This document shows positions 45,165 through 57,387 of a stretch of DNA of 64,000 nucleotides, piece by piece; positions within the stretch are counted from its first letter, which is position 1, and each line of letters starts with the position of its first letter. The DNA is from Austropuccinia psidii (lineage: Eukaryota > Basidiomycota > Pucciniomycetes > Pucciniales > Sphaerophragmiaceae), in contig JALGQZ010000001.1 of NCBI GenBank assembly GCA_023105745.1, positions 41,812,082-41,876,081 of the forward strand. Reading direction: 5' to 3'. The notes beneath the pieces are model-generated. The model was not told where the DNA came from. It saw only the letters and a program-made list of their open reading frames with translations, and did no database searches. Both the position numbers and the translations under genes were made by a program.

Positions 45165-45396
45165 ATAGAGTGAATGTGAGCCTTGAGGTATATTTTACAT
45201 ACCCAAATAGGCCACAATTATCTCAAAAAGAAATTTTGAATTATACATAACTCATAAATCATGCATATATTCAAAATTCATCATTTTTGATTTCAGAAAA
45301 GATGAATAACTTTTTATTGAGTAAGTAAATCCATGGATTTAAGGCCAGATTTGGATTCTACACAAAAGTTCACCTAGGGTAGCTCCATAGAGTGAA
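45165..45396 (+). repeat. H 222-bp repeats: end of copy 2 and copy 3
   Basis: 45165-45174 completes copy 2, and copy 3 runs 45175-45396. After it the sequence passes into the H1 body at TAAGCTCAAATT. Confidence 0.85.
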
Positions 45397-47098
45397 TAAG
45401 CTCAAATTAACTCTTTGAGGTGGTAATATAGAAAATACTTCAACACCACATCATTAATACCACATAAAAGATCCGTGAAAATTTTTGTTTTTCTTGATTT
45501 TACGCTAAAATAATGGGAAAGTGAGAAATCCCATGTTGTATATACACTAAGAATAGTGTTATACATGTTTTGAGCACTTAATATTATGGTATTCTTACAT
45601 GCACTTTTGGTACACCCATAGTGGATATCTCACTTTAACCTTAAATTTCTATTTTGACATGAAAAATAAGCAAGGGGGACAAAAGACATCAAAGAGAGCC
45701 AGGGTATTCAACTTCTGAGGCCCCAGAGGCGTGGATAGCTCCAAAGCTTGGTTCCATGGCTGATCTTGACCCAATTGGTAAACTAAACCTCTTTGGGAAC
45801 TTGGTTACCAAGTTGCAACTACTGTAAAACACCAGAAAATAGCAAATAACCTGCTATTTTGACGTGCCAAGGAGATAAAACGCTACTTACACTCCTGTAA
45901 CCATGTCAATTACTAATGACTTTCCATGGATAAACCACAAAAGAGTAACTAATACCCTTTTTGGACTATTATCCATTGATTTACCTCATAGCAACCAGTC
46001 AAACACTGATATTTGCAATTCTACATAGAAATGAGGTAAAAACTTCAAAAATTCATTAAAAATACAATTCTTAATGAATCTTTCTGAAGCTTTCAGGACC
46101 AATTGAAAACTGTATTATCTATGGTACAGCAAAAAAGAATTACAGTTTTACTAGTAAAATTAAAAGTTTTACCTACAGTCCATTTTTGGTTATTCTACGT
46201 GAAACACTGAATCTTCAAAAATTCACAATAAATACAACCTGTGATGAAATTGTCAATAACATTGATAACTTTGGGAAATCAATGAGTAATTTGGAATAAA
46301 AGAAGATTTACACATGTTACTCCTTTTATTCTTAACCATATTGGGGTTGGTAGTCACGTAAAAGCATCAATTAAGCAATTATGACAATTTTACGTGACAA
46401 CAGATGATGTAAGTATTATCCATAAGGGTTTAATGCTTTCTCACTCACTGGTTTTTCAGTTTGCTCCATGGCATGCCTCTGTGAGCTGTTGTTGACTTAA
46501 AAGAGGCCTTCTCTTGCTGTTTTTTTCCGTATCATCATCTTATTATCATTTTATATCATTGTTACCAACAAGTAAGTATTAGTTAAAACTATTCTTAAGT
46601 GTTTTAAATCTTTCAGAATCAATCAGAAAGACGTGAAATCATAAAATCCAACTATATATTGTTGTAATCCTGCTATAAATCATTTTGATCTCTCAAATCC
46701 ACAATTCTACATCAAATTTCTCTACTTTTATCTATCAATAAGTTCTTTGGAGTATTAGTGAGTCACTTATCTTTAATTCTTAAAGTTTTTCTCTAGTAAT
46801 AGTTTTCTTCAAAGATTATCTTTATAATTATTCTTGAAAAAGATAATTATATATTAAAATAATTTTATTATTTTAATAAAAGAAGTTTTTATTATTAAAT
46901 TCTTCTTTTAATTGATTCTTGTAAACAATTACTTGCTCACTGTTAAAATCACTAGTAGTGCTTAACAGGTGAAAGAAATAATTATTTAATTATTTAATTG
47001 TGGTTATAATAATATAATATTATTATATTTCACAAGAACAGACATAGTACTGTTGATTAATAGTAATATTATCATCATTTTCATAGTCACATCTTACA
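45397..47098 (+). repeat. H1: first H LTR body (about 1.7 kb)
   Basis: It ends ATCTTACA like B1 and C LTRs and shares blocks with B1 LTR near the end (ACATAGTACTGTTGATTAATAG). Short frames inside are not coding. It is about 10% different from H2 by inspection. Confidence 0.8.
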
Positions 47099-48801
47099 GT
47101 GAATAAGCTCAAATTAATTTTTTGAGGTGGTAATATGGAAAATACTTCAATACCACACCATCAATACCACATAAAAGATCCATGAAACTTTTTGTTTTTC
47201 TTAATTTCACGCAAAAATACGGGGAATGTGAGGAATCCCATGTTACATATACACTAAGAATAGTGTTATGCATGTTTTGAGAACATGATATCATGGTATT
47301 CTTAAATGGACCTTTGGTACACCCATAGTGGATATCTCACTTTAAGCTTAATTTTCTATTTTGATGTGAAAAATAGGCAAGGGGGACAAAAGACATCAAA
47401 GAGAGCCAGGGTACCCAACTTCTGAGGCCTCAGAGGCGTGGAAAGCTCCAAAGCTTGGATCCATGGCTGATCTTGGCCTAATTGGTAAACTAAAACCCTT
47501 TGGGAACTTGGTTACCATGTTACAACTCCTGTAAATCTTAAGAAAATAGCAAATAACCTGCTATTTTGACGTGCCAAGGAGGTAAAGAGCTACTTAGACT
47601 CCTGTAACCATGTCAATTATTAATGATTTTCCATAGATAAACCCCAAAAGAGGAATCAAAACCCTTTTTGGACTTGTATCCATTGATTTACCTCATAGCA
47701 ACCAGTGAAACACTGATATTTGCAATTCTACGTAGAAATGAGGTAAGAAATTCAAAAATTCATTAAAAATACAATTCTTGATGAATCTTTCTGAAATTCT
47801 CAGGACTAATAGAGAACTCTATTATGCATGGTACAACAAAAAATAATTATTGCTTTACTAGTAAAATGAAAAGTGTTATGTACAGTCCATTTTTGACTAT
47901 TTTATGTGAAACACTGAATCTTCAAAAATTCACAGTAATTACAACCTGTGATGAAATTGCCAATAATATTCATAAATTTGAGAAATCAATGATTATTTTG
48001 GAATAAAAGAAGATTTACAGATTTTACTCCTTTTATTCTTAACCATATTGGGGTTGGTAGTCACGTAAAAGCATCAATTAAGTAATTATGATAATCTTAC
48101 GTGACAACAGATGATACAATCAATAATCAAAAAAGGTTTATTGTTTTCTCACTCCTTGGTTTTCAGTTTGCTCCATGGAATGCCTCTGTGAGCTGTTGTT
48201 GACTTAAAAGAGGCCTCCTCTTGCTGTTTTTTCCACATAATCATCTTATTATCATTTAAATCATTATTACCAGCAAGCAAGTATTAGTTATAGCTATTCT
48301 TAAGTGTTTTAAATCTTTCAGAATCAATCAGAAAGACGTGAAATAATAGAATCCAGCTATATATTGTTGTAATACTGTTATAAATTCATTTTGATCCTTA
48401 AAATCCACAATTCTACGTCAAATCTCTCTATCTTATCTTTCAATAAGTTCTTTGGAATAATAGTGAGTGATTTATTTTTAATTCTTAAAGTTTTTCTCTA
48501 AAATTAGTTTTAATCAAGAATTATCATTATAATTATTCTTGCAAAAGATAATTATATATTAAAATAATTTTATTATTTTAATAAAAGAAGTTTTATTATT
48601 AAATTTTTCTTGTAATTGATTCTTGTAGACAATTACTGCTCACTGTTAAAATCACCAGTAGTGTTTAACATGTGAAAGAAATAATTCTTGAATTATTTAA
48701 TTGTGGTTATAATAATATTTTATTATTATATTTCATAAGAAGAGACATAGTACTGTTGATTAATAGTGATATTACCATCAGTTTCATAGTCAAATCTTAC
48801 A
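47099..48801 (+). repeat. H2: second H LTR body (1703 bp)
   Basis: It joins H1 head to tail at CTTACA-GTGAATAAGCTC and lacks the TGTGAGCC start. It ends at the caatg duplication. Confidence 0.8.
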
Positions 48802-49349
48802 CAATGGTTACTTGATACAACAGAAAAGAATGAAAATGTAGGAACAGGAGCATTGGCTAGATACACAAGTAGAAAGGGAGTAAATAAAGACTAAATAGAC
48901 AGGAGTACTGCATACAATATAACAATAGATGAATAAATCAAAATGATAATAATACAAAGAGGAACACAAGTGGGCATAAATAAATTAGAATGAATGATTG
49001 TGATGATCAAGGAGGATAGAGAAAAGGAGGATCCTGTTATCTTATAGATTTGGCCTTTTTTGTGATATTTTTGGTGAGTGGTTGATTCTAGAATGATGTC
49101 ATGTCAAGATTTGGTGGTTGCAGATCTGATCTGCTAGCAGATCATATTGCAGGGCAGACATATTAAGCCTTAGATGTAGGAGGTTGACTTTCAAATGTTG
49201 AAAAAAAGGAATGTGTTTATTGACAAATATTAGACATTAGCTAATAAATAAACTTAAGCTGTAAAGATGTGTCAGCAGAAAAGAGCCTATTGAGGCAGAA
49301 TAAGCAGGGCTCTTACAAAATTAAATTTTATTTTTTTCATTATCAAATC
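48802..49349. other. Unassigned DNA between H and F
   Basis: After the caatg duplication comes about 540 bases of AT-rich DNA with no recognisable gene. A 15-base palindrome GCAGATCTGATCTGC lies at 49120-49134. It ends with caaat plus one c before the F LTR. Confidence 0.6.
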
Positions 49350-50834
49350 TGTCACAGGGGCTCTAGTGGAACTACAAGAGTGGCCTGGAACTCAACAATC
49401 AGGGAACTCACTTGGAAGACTCCAAAAGAAATAAAGAATAAAAATAATAAGAATGAATTCCTCTAAAAGATATGCAGGTACAAGATGAGATGCAAAAGAG
49501 GAAAGGGAAGCCAAATGGCCAAAGAGCCAACCAAGGAAGTCCTTAATCACTGTTTCAACCTGCCAAAAATGAATAATGGAATTAGTAAGGATATGACCAC
49601 CAAATATCCATTGACAGGCAAAGAAAAAGAAAGAGAAAGGTGCTAAATGACTGACTTAATAATATCAGTATTTGCTTAACTAAAAGGAAAAGAAAATAAA
49701 GATAAAATAAAATCAAAGTATATTAATTAACTGGGGAAAAACCCCCAGGGTGGAAAGGGTAGCCGGTATATGTGAAAAGTTGGGGGCTTAAGTTCTTCAG
49801 GCTGAAAACTGATCTGTATTGATCCTTGAGGCTGTATTGATTGTTTTGGGAATTGATACAGCTGGCTAATGATGAAATTGAATTGGGTTGAATGAACTTC
49901 CCATGCTTGAAACTGAAATACAGTTCTTGATGGATGCAGACTGTATTGAAATGAATATGGTTGCCAAGATGGATTGAGTGGAGCTTTGAAACTTGACAAC
50001 TTCTTTTGGAACTGCCTCTTGAATACACTTTGAGAATGAATTGAAATTATTCCCTTGGAAGGAATACTTGGAGTGATAATAACCAATGACTGCTTGATGG
50101 CGTCATTGGTCTTTGACGCTGAAACACTTTCTCTTGTGCCTTGATGATTCCTCTGAATGATTGGGTGCCTTGATGACGTGATGAGATGTTGGAATGTTGA
50201 AATGACCATTTGATATTGCCACCATTGAATTGCTGTTGAAAAATGATGCACAATGATATATAACATCATTTATGGCATATTGGTTCATTGGTAAGAAGAT
50301 TACGTCCAAAGGTCTTGAGATGGAAAGGCAGAGGGGAAAAGGATGGGTGTGATGGCTTCAGAGCTTGGAAAGGTGTTTCTAGGCCCTTTGGGGTTCTGAG
50401 CCAAAAACTGGCCCAAAAGGCGGGAAAGTGTCTTTTGGACACTTTGCGTCAGAGTGCGCAAAAATGCCCCAATGCGCCAAAGTGGGCAAAATGCGCAAAA
50501 AGTGCGCAAATGCGCAAAAGTGCGCAAAATGCGCAAAAATGCGCAAATGCACATTATGAGCCCAAATGGTCAAAAACAGCCATTTGGGCCATTTCCCCTG
50601 GTTTTGGGGGAAATGACGAGAAATACCCATTTGGGCATAAATTACCGCTATGGGTTTTGGATTGAGGTGAAGCGCCATGAAGGCTCCAAAACACAAATGG
50701 CCATAAAAGGTCCATAAGATGATGACGTGGCCATATTGGCCACTGGTGATGGATATGGCCAATTGGCCATAAGAGAACTATGGCTTGATATGCCATATGG
50801 GGATCCAAGGAGGTGAATTGCCATGGTTGTGACA
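49350..50834 (-). repeat. F 3' LTR (1485 bp)
   Basis: On the element strand it reads TGTCACAACCATGG...GAGCCCCTGTGACA. It contains an array of TGCGCA palindromes (about 50453-50552) in the outer half, and the conserved AGTTAATTAATATA motif. Confidence 0.93.
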
Positions 50835-50849
50835 GTACCCCCCACCTTG
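50835..50849 (-). promoter_or_regulatory. F polypurine tract
   Basis: On the element strand CAAGGTGGGGGGTAC lies directly before the 3' LTR, one base different from family A. Confidence 0.78.
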
Positions 50850-51253
50850 GAATGGTGAGCTCCTGAGCACCAATACAAGGTGAAGCCTGTTGAGGCTATT
50901 GGAAAGATTCTTAAAGAGTGATTCAAGAGGACTGATTAAGATAAAAAATTTGAAAACTCATATTAAAAATTTGACATTTGACGCAGGACTTGCTTGATCT
51001 TCTTTTGACATTGGCTTCATGATTTTAATTGAATTTTAAAATAAGTGAAAAATTTTGACGTGATAATTGACGTGATAAAAGAAAATCCTAAATGAAAATA
51101 AAATAAAAATAAAGAATGAAAATGAAAATAAAAGAAAAAGAAAAGAGAAAAGTAAATTGAATTGAATATTGAGAAGGTTCCAATCTTCATCACAGAGGTT
51201 GATAACTAATTTTAGAATTGGCCAAGGACCTGGAAAAGGAAATTTGATGCCAG
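50850..51253 (-). other. F 3' untranslated region
   Basis: This AT-rich noncoding DNA lies between module b and the polypurine tract. It shares GGTGCTCAGGAGCTCACCAT with family A near its end. Confidence 0.6.
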
Positions 51254-51364
51254 GTGCTCACAAAGTGGCCAAGGTGATGTTTTGACAAGATTGTAGACCC
51301 CTCAGGGAAGTGCACACCAGGAGAGGAACTTACTTTTAGTGGTTACCACTCCCGCCAGTGCCAT
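51254..51364 (-). repeat. F 3'-UTR module, copy b
   Basis: This minus-strand homologue of module b carries GTAAGTTCCTCTCCTGGTG and ends GGCCACTTTGTGAGCAC. Confidence 0.78.
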
Positions 51365-51497
51365 AAAAATAAAAACAAAAATGCTGAAGGAATGAATTTG
51401 AATTTGGAATCTTGGAAATGGATTGAAAAGTGAAATGGACATAAGATTGGAAATGAAGTTGAAAGCCATGCCACGATCTGTGTCCAAAATTGCAAGG

Positions 51498-51609
51498 TTC
51501 TCACAGAGTGGCCAAGGTGATGCTTACAACAAAAGAGTAGAATACCCCTAAAGGTGCATACCAGGAGTGGGACTTACTTTTGGTAATTCCTCTCCCCACC
51601 AAGCACCAT
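51498..51609 (-). repeat. F 3'-UTR module, copy a
   Basis: This minus-strand homologue of module a lies just after the pol stop: GTAAGTCCCACTCCTGG, TGCACC, GTTGTAAGCATCACC. Confidence 0.78.
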
Positions 51610-51615
51610 GAAAAA

Positions 51616-54600
51616 TCAAGCTCTTGAAGAATTGGGTCCTGGCTTGTCAGGATATAATGAGTGAAAATCTTTGATGAGTTCAGGACAATTCTTGAGGTTT
51701 TCAGTTGGTTCCCAAGTGGATCTTTCTCTGTCTTGACTGAAACCTTTCCATTCCACCAAATACCATAATTTTCCTCTCTTGAGCTTTGAGTCCAGTATTT
51801 GAGAGACTTCCCATTCTTCTTCTTCTTCTTCAATGATTATTGGAGGAGGAGGCTCTTGATGCCTATTTGGGATTTTTCACGTCTTGACTGGTTCCAAAAG
51901 AGAAATATGGAAGACTGGGTGGATGGACTTCCATTGAGATGGGAGCTTGAGGTGGTAGGCATGAGTATTGACTTTCTTCAAGATTGGAAAAGGACCCAGC
52001 CATCTTTCAGACAGCTTTTTGTTGGGTCTGGTTGATTTGATGTTCTTGGAAGAAAGCCATACCATGTCACCGGGATTGAAAACAGGTGGACTTGCTCTAC
52101 TTTTATCTGCATACCTCTTAAACCTGTTTATGGCAACTTCAAGTTCTCTCTTGACATCTTGCTGTAATGATTGGATTTTTGTTGATACCTTTCCAGAAGG
52201 AGTATCTTGAGTGATGTGAACTGAGTCAAAATGAGGATCTCTTCCATAAACAGTGAAAAACGGTGATTTTTATGTTGAAGAGTGGTCAGAGTTATTGTAG
52301 GCAAATTCAGCCAGAGGGAGCCAGGTATTCCAATCATCTTGATGATAACTGACATACATCCAAAGGTTCTGTTCTAGTATCTGATTTACCCTCTCTGTCT
52401 GTCCATCAGTTTCTGGATGATAAGCAGTTGACAGATCTCTTGAAATCTTGAGCTGCTGACAAAGATTGGTCCAAAAGGAAGAAACAAAAAGAGAACCTCG
52501 ATCACTAACAATGCTTGAAGGAAGGCCATGCTTTGAGAAAATATTCTTGATGAATAAATGGGCCAAATCTAATGAAGTGATAGAAGCTATTGTTGGAATA
52601 AAAACCACCATTTTTGAGAATCTGTCCACTATGACAAGGATTGAGTCAAAGGAATTGGACAGTGGCAATTGAGTGATGAAATCCATTGAAAGACAAATCC
52701 GAGGACCACATGGAATTGGAAGAGGTTTGAGGAGTCCAAACTTCTTGTGATGAATATTTTTGTTTCTTGAACACTGTTGACAGGATGAGAAATAATCCTT
52801 GATGAATTGAGTCATGCCTGACCAGTGGAAATCCCGCTTGACAAGTTTGAGAGTCTTCTCTTGGCCAGGGTGTCCAGCTAGAGGAGAGTCATGCCGCTTT
52901 TGAAGTATATTGAGTTGAATTGTGGGGTCATTTGGGACCACCACCCGATCTTTGAAAAGGAGAAGTTTGGAAGAGGAATCAAGAGAATAATCTGTGACAG
53001 ATTTACCTTTACCCAAATCTTCAAGGACACTTCTATATTGAGAATCTTGCCACACTGCCTTCTGAACTGAATCAATCAAATTTGAAAATGAATCCACCTT
53101 GACTGCAAAAAACTTTGAGGCTTGAATTTCATCTTGCTTGATTATCTTCTGATAGTTCATTGGATTCTTGCTGATGAAATCCTCCCCCCTCTCTGGGTAA
53201 ACGTCGTCCCAACGTGACAAAGCATCTGGAAGGGTGGCCAAGCCGCCAGGATGGTAAGTGATTGAGAAATGAAATTCAGATAAAAATTCAGCCCAGCGGG
53301 CTTGACGGCGAGTGAGAATCTTGGAAGACATAAAATATTGAAGAGATGAATGATTGGTGAGAACTTCAAAAGGGGAAGAAATGGAAAGAAGGAAAGCTCT
53401 CCAGAACTTGAGAGCCCAGACTATGCCAAGGAGTTCCTTGTCATGAATCTCATAATTGAGCTCAGCTGGGAGAAGCTTGCGGCTATCAAATGCAATGGGA
53501 TGTTTTCCTGAGTCAGAGACCTGACTCAGTACAGCACCCAAGGCATAATCTGATGCATCGGTCTCTACAATGGTGGGTAGAGAAGGATTGAAGTGAGAAA
53601 GGATTGGAGCAGTGGTGAATGCCTCTTTGAGTTGATGAAACTGTCTAAGAGCTTCCTCATTGAGGGGAAAACGGGAATCTTTCTTGAGGAAACTTGTGAG
53701 TGAACTAATTTTCTTTGAATAATTCTTGATGAAACGGCGGTAAAAATTGGCAAAGCCAAGGAATGATTGAAGTGCCTTGAGGTTTCTTGGAGGCGGCCAA
53801 TTGAGAATTTGCTGGACTTTTGCTTGGTCCATCTTGAGGCCTTCAGAAGAAACAACATAACCTAGGTACTCTACACTAGAAACATGGAATAGGCATTTGG
53901 ACGCCTTAGCAAGGAGGTTATTGGCTCTGAGTCTGGAAAGAACAGTGGACACATGAGTGACATGTTCTTCCTCAGATTTGGAAAAGACCATAATGTCATC
54001 CAAATAAACCACAACATAAACATCAAGAAGATCATAAAAAATATCATTGACAAGATTTTGAAAAGAAGCAGGAGCATTGGTAAGCCCAAAAGGCATAACC
54101 AAATACTCATAACTACCATATTTGGTTCTAAAACAAGTCAAATGTTCATCACCTTCCTTGATTCTGAGCAGGTTATATGCACCACACAAATTAATCTTGG
54201 AGAAGATAGAAGAACCATTGAAAACAGTGAGAAGCTGATTCATAGGGGGAACAGGATACTTGTTCTTCCTAGTAACAGCATTGAGTTTGCGGTAATCAAC
54301 ACACAAACGGAGGCCACCATCTTTCTTTTTGACAACAAGAACAGGTGCTCCTGTAGAAGAGGAGCTTGGCCGGATGAAACCTTTCTCTACATTCTCTGAA
54401 ATGTAGGCCCTGAGTGTATCTGACTCTTGGTTTGATAAAGAGTAGATCACCCCAATGGGAGGTAGAGACCCCTCCAGCTCGATATGATGATCACAGGCGG
54501 GGTGAGGAGGAAGTTTCTCTGCTTTCACCTTGGAGAATACATCCAAGTATTGGTGATAAACAGGAGGAACAACCTTCATCACGGTTTCTATTTCCTCTGG

Positions 54601-55341
54601 CTCTTCCTCTTCATCGCACAACTCCTCCAGGGAGTCATGATAAGATGAAGGAGGAAGGTCCATATTCCCAAAGAAGAGATGAAGTGAAGATACAGAATTA
54701 TCTTCTCCAACATCTTGATTCTCTTTGAAGACTTCATCTCTAGATGATAGTAATGACTGATTGGAATTAAGGGAAGGAATATGGACAGAAGACGGAAATG
54801 ATGGTGTTCTATAATCACCGACCAGAGCTGCACATGATTTGGCAGAGGAAAAGTCATTACTGAAAGAAATTAAAGGATCATTATAGTCCCTATGATCAGA
54901 ATTAAAGGTGATCAATCCTTGCCTCCAATCAATAAACGGATTAAAATGATTAAGAAAGTCAAAGCCCAATATGAGGTCTTCTCCCTTGGGAGTATCAATG
55001 AATAAAAAGTCCCATTCAAAGCTTGGGAAGGAAGGGAGCTCAACCATATATTTAGTACGGTGAGTCACAAATAAAGAAGGAGACTCAGAGGAGTCTAAAA
55101 TGATGAGGGGAATCTTCTCTGGAAGCTCTGACATAGTCAATGAATACTTGTGAACAAACTGCTTTGCAACAAATGAGTTGGTAGCACCAGAATAAATGAG
55201 AATACTGTAAAAAACATCAGAAATAGAAAAAAAAACAAAAAAATTAAGAGAATTCTTGACACCAGTATTCAGAATGCACAATTGTGCTCTGGATGGAAAA
55301 CTGTGAAGACCATTGAACACAACATGATCTTCACTCAGGCT
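51616..55341 (-). pseudogene. pol: F Pol with stops and lost catalytic residues
   Basis: This is a full-length Pol frame with the same domain order as A2 (protease, RT, RNase H, integrase, chromodomain). TAA at 52270-52272 cuts integrase after its catalytic core, in a cluster of changes. TGA at 51877-51879 precedes the chromodomain, which is otherwise open to 51616. The protease Asp is Tyr (LIYSGAT for LIDSGAT), the catalytic Asp in the KIDLRGAY motif of reverse transcriptase is Asn (KINLCGAY), and an RNase H motif reads LTNHSS for LTDHSS. Each of the first two changes should abolish activity. The polyprotein is thus dead at several steps. Confidence 0.93.
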
Positions 55342-55347
55342 TTTCCC
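55303..55347 (-). promoter_or_regulatory. F gag-pol -1 frameshift signal
   Basis: On the minus strand GGGAAAA (55347-55341) is followed by the six-base spacer containing the gag stop and an 11-bp stem (55334-55324 with 55313-55303). One position is G-U instead of G-C, so pairing is kept. Confidence 0.83.
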
Positions 55348-56672
55348 TGGCTGTGAAATTTGCCTGACGGTTGGGTAAGCTTGTTTTGAGGCCTTTTGAA
55401 ACAGGTCTCAAGACTATGCTTCCCACCACAATAGGTACAAAGACCCTCTTTGATTCTTCTTTCTTTTTCAGAATTCATGACCTTGAAATCTTTATTCAAT
55501 AAAGAAGAATGGGGCTTGTCCCTCTTCTGAAAATTCTTCTTCTTCTTTTGACTTGAGCTTGAAGAATTTTGAGGATGAGAAGAACTTGACTTTGAGGCTT
55601 CTGGCTTCTTCTCTTGATGATGACTCTTTTCATTTTGCCTCTCATGGTACCTGGTATCAAGTTCCAGGGTAACGTCCATTAAGTTTTGAAGAGAGTCAAT
55701 TCTTGAAGGATGGGAGGCCAATTGATCCAAAATACTGGATGGCAATCCCTTCCTGAAATGATGGATGAGAGCTCTTTCACCCCAATCCCCAATTCTTGAG
55801 ACTAAACTTCTGAAATCAGCAATGTATAAGGATACATGCCCACCTTCTTTCATTCTTAAAGAATCCAACTCAGCTTCTGCTTTTCTGACTTCATTCGGGT
55901 CACCAAATAGAGTGAAGAGTTGAGATTCAAATAAAAGCCAAGCGTTGAGAAGGTAATTTGAGTCTTGATTGGTGAGATTGGAAAGATAAGGGTCAATCCA
56001 TTTTGCAGCCCTTCCAATAAGAAATGATGTGGCATAGAGAACTTTCTTTCTGTCTTGAGAGAAATTTACCAGATCATTATGGAATATCAATTGACAAGAC
56101 TGAATGAAACTTCTAAGTTTGAAGGGCTGAGTCCCATCAAAGCATTCCGGTGCCTTCATAGATGGAGTCTTGAAGGATGGTGGTCTTGATGCTTCAGAAG
56201 ATGAAGCTGCTTGAAGATTGGCCATAATCTGAGTCATTTGCTGCATGATGGCCAATAGAGATGGTTCAGACTGATGAGAGACAGGCTGATTAGACTGGGC
56301 TAGAGTTGGCCTTCCAGTACCTTGGGATGCTTCCACTGGAGCAGGAACACCTTCAGTACCATCAGACTCTTCCTCTTCCACAGAATTCTCCTCCTACTCT
56401 TCACCATCTTCACCTGGACCTTTGAAAATAGTCCTTGAAGTTCCTGGAAATCCCCCAACTACTCCTGAAAATGAACTTGATCCTCTGGGCCCTCTTCCTT
56501 CCTTCCTGGATGGTGCTGCTCCTTCTATGCAGGGTCCTCTATCTAATTGGGCCCTCAGTTGAGGAACTGCTGGGGTGCCATCTAGGGGAGCTCTTGGAGT
56601 TGGAGTGAGAACGGCTTGAGCTCTGGCCTGAGATCTTGTCTGTCTTGCCGGAGGTGAATGTTGAACAGGCAT
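55335..56672 (-). pseudogene. gag: F Gag with one nonsense codon
   Basis: It has the same length as A2 Gag (446 codons with stop). ATG 56672 begins [14 protein letters not shown] at 56394-56396 lies in the acidic run, where A has GAG. Downstream the capsid ([12 protein letters not shown]), basic region and zinc knuckle ([13 protein letters not shown]) are intact, and an internal ATG could start a shorter capsid-containing product. It stops at TGA 55335-55337 behind the slippery site. Confidence 0.92.
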
Positions 56673-57372
56673 GATATCAGGAATAAAATTGAATTAAATG
56701 AATAAGAATCAAAATTTTCTTGAATTGAAAAGAGTCAACAATCAAATCTTGAGGAAAATGAATGAATCAAAATGAAAATCTTCAAGTACGTCAATGAATC
56801 AAAATCAAATGAAGTCTTGAAGTCAGAAAATCAATGAATCAAATCAATAAAAATCAAAATCTTGCAGAAAATCAATCAATCGAAATGAATTATTGAGGCA
56901 AAATCAGTTTATGTCAAAATTCTTGATGTGAAAAATCAGCAAAATCAATGAAATTTTCAGGTCAATCAATTTTCTTGAGGTCAATATCAAATATGTCAAA
57001 TCAATCAATAAATCAAAATCAAGTTAATTCTTCTTCAAAAAGCAAAATTCTTGAAGAATGAATCAATTATGAATCTTGATGTGAAGAACGTGTCTGAATA
57101 TCTTGATGAAAAAATTTGAAAATCAAAGAAAATCAAGATGATTCCTGAATTATGAATGAAATGAAAATTTGATGATTTGAAAAGATTTTAAAAAGAATAA
57201 CAAGATAAAAAAAATGGGTCAGCTTTCAATTTTCAAAAATGAAGAATGAATGAAAGAAAATTGAGAGGTGACGATGAATCATTAAGTTCATAAGCGTAAA
57301 AGAATCATAATTTTGATGAAATGAGTGAATGAAATTATAAAGAAAGAATGAACAGAATGAAAAGAAATTATG
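56673..57372 (-). other. F 5' leader, ATG-free over its last ~600 nt
   Basis: On the element strand this is the same TTGATT/CTCAAGA-rich leader as in A2 and D. No ATG on the element strand is seen between the gag start and about 57280. Confidence 0.7.
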
Positions 57373-57387
57373 ACTTAATTAATATAA
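57373..57387 (-). promoter_or_regulatory. F self-complementary primer binding site (one mismatch)
   Basis: On the element strand TATATTAATTAAGT follows the 5' LTR after one base. It matches the complement of AGTTAATTAATATA in the LTR except at one position near its end. Confidence 0.65.

Larger units (their letters stand above)
25470..48801 (+). mobile_element. H: lineage-2 LTR complex with internal tandem duplications
   Basis: It is bounded by TGTGAGCC on the left and CTTACA on the right and flanked by caatg on both sides (25465-25469 and 48802-48806), so it behaves as one insertion. Without the nested D element it contains three 222-bp copies of the LTR start, then two head-to-tail LTR bodies of about 1.7 kb (H1, H2). 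No H-family coding region remains. Confidence 0.8.

Noticed and set aside
48819..48893. Possible end of a host gene right of H
   Set aside because: The frame is short and has an in-frame stop just upstream when the H insertion is removed. No motif is recognised.
49120..49134. Palindrome GCAGATCTGATCTGC as a regulatory operator
   Set aside because: A single palindrome in unassigned DNA with no nearby gene is not enough to assign a role.
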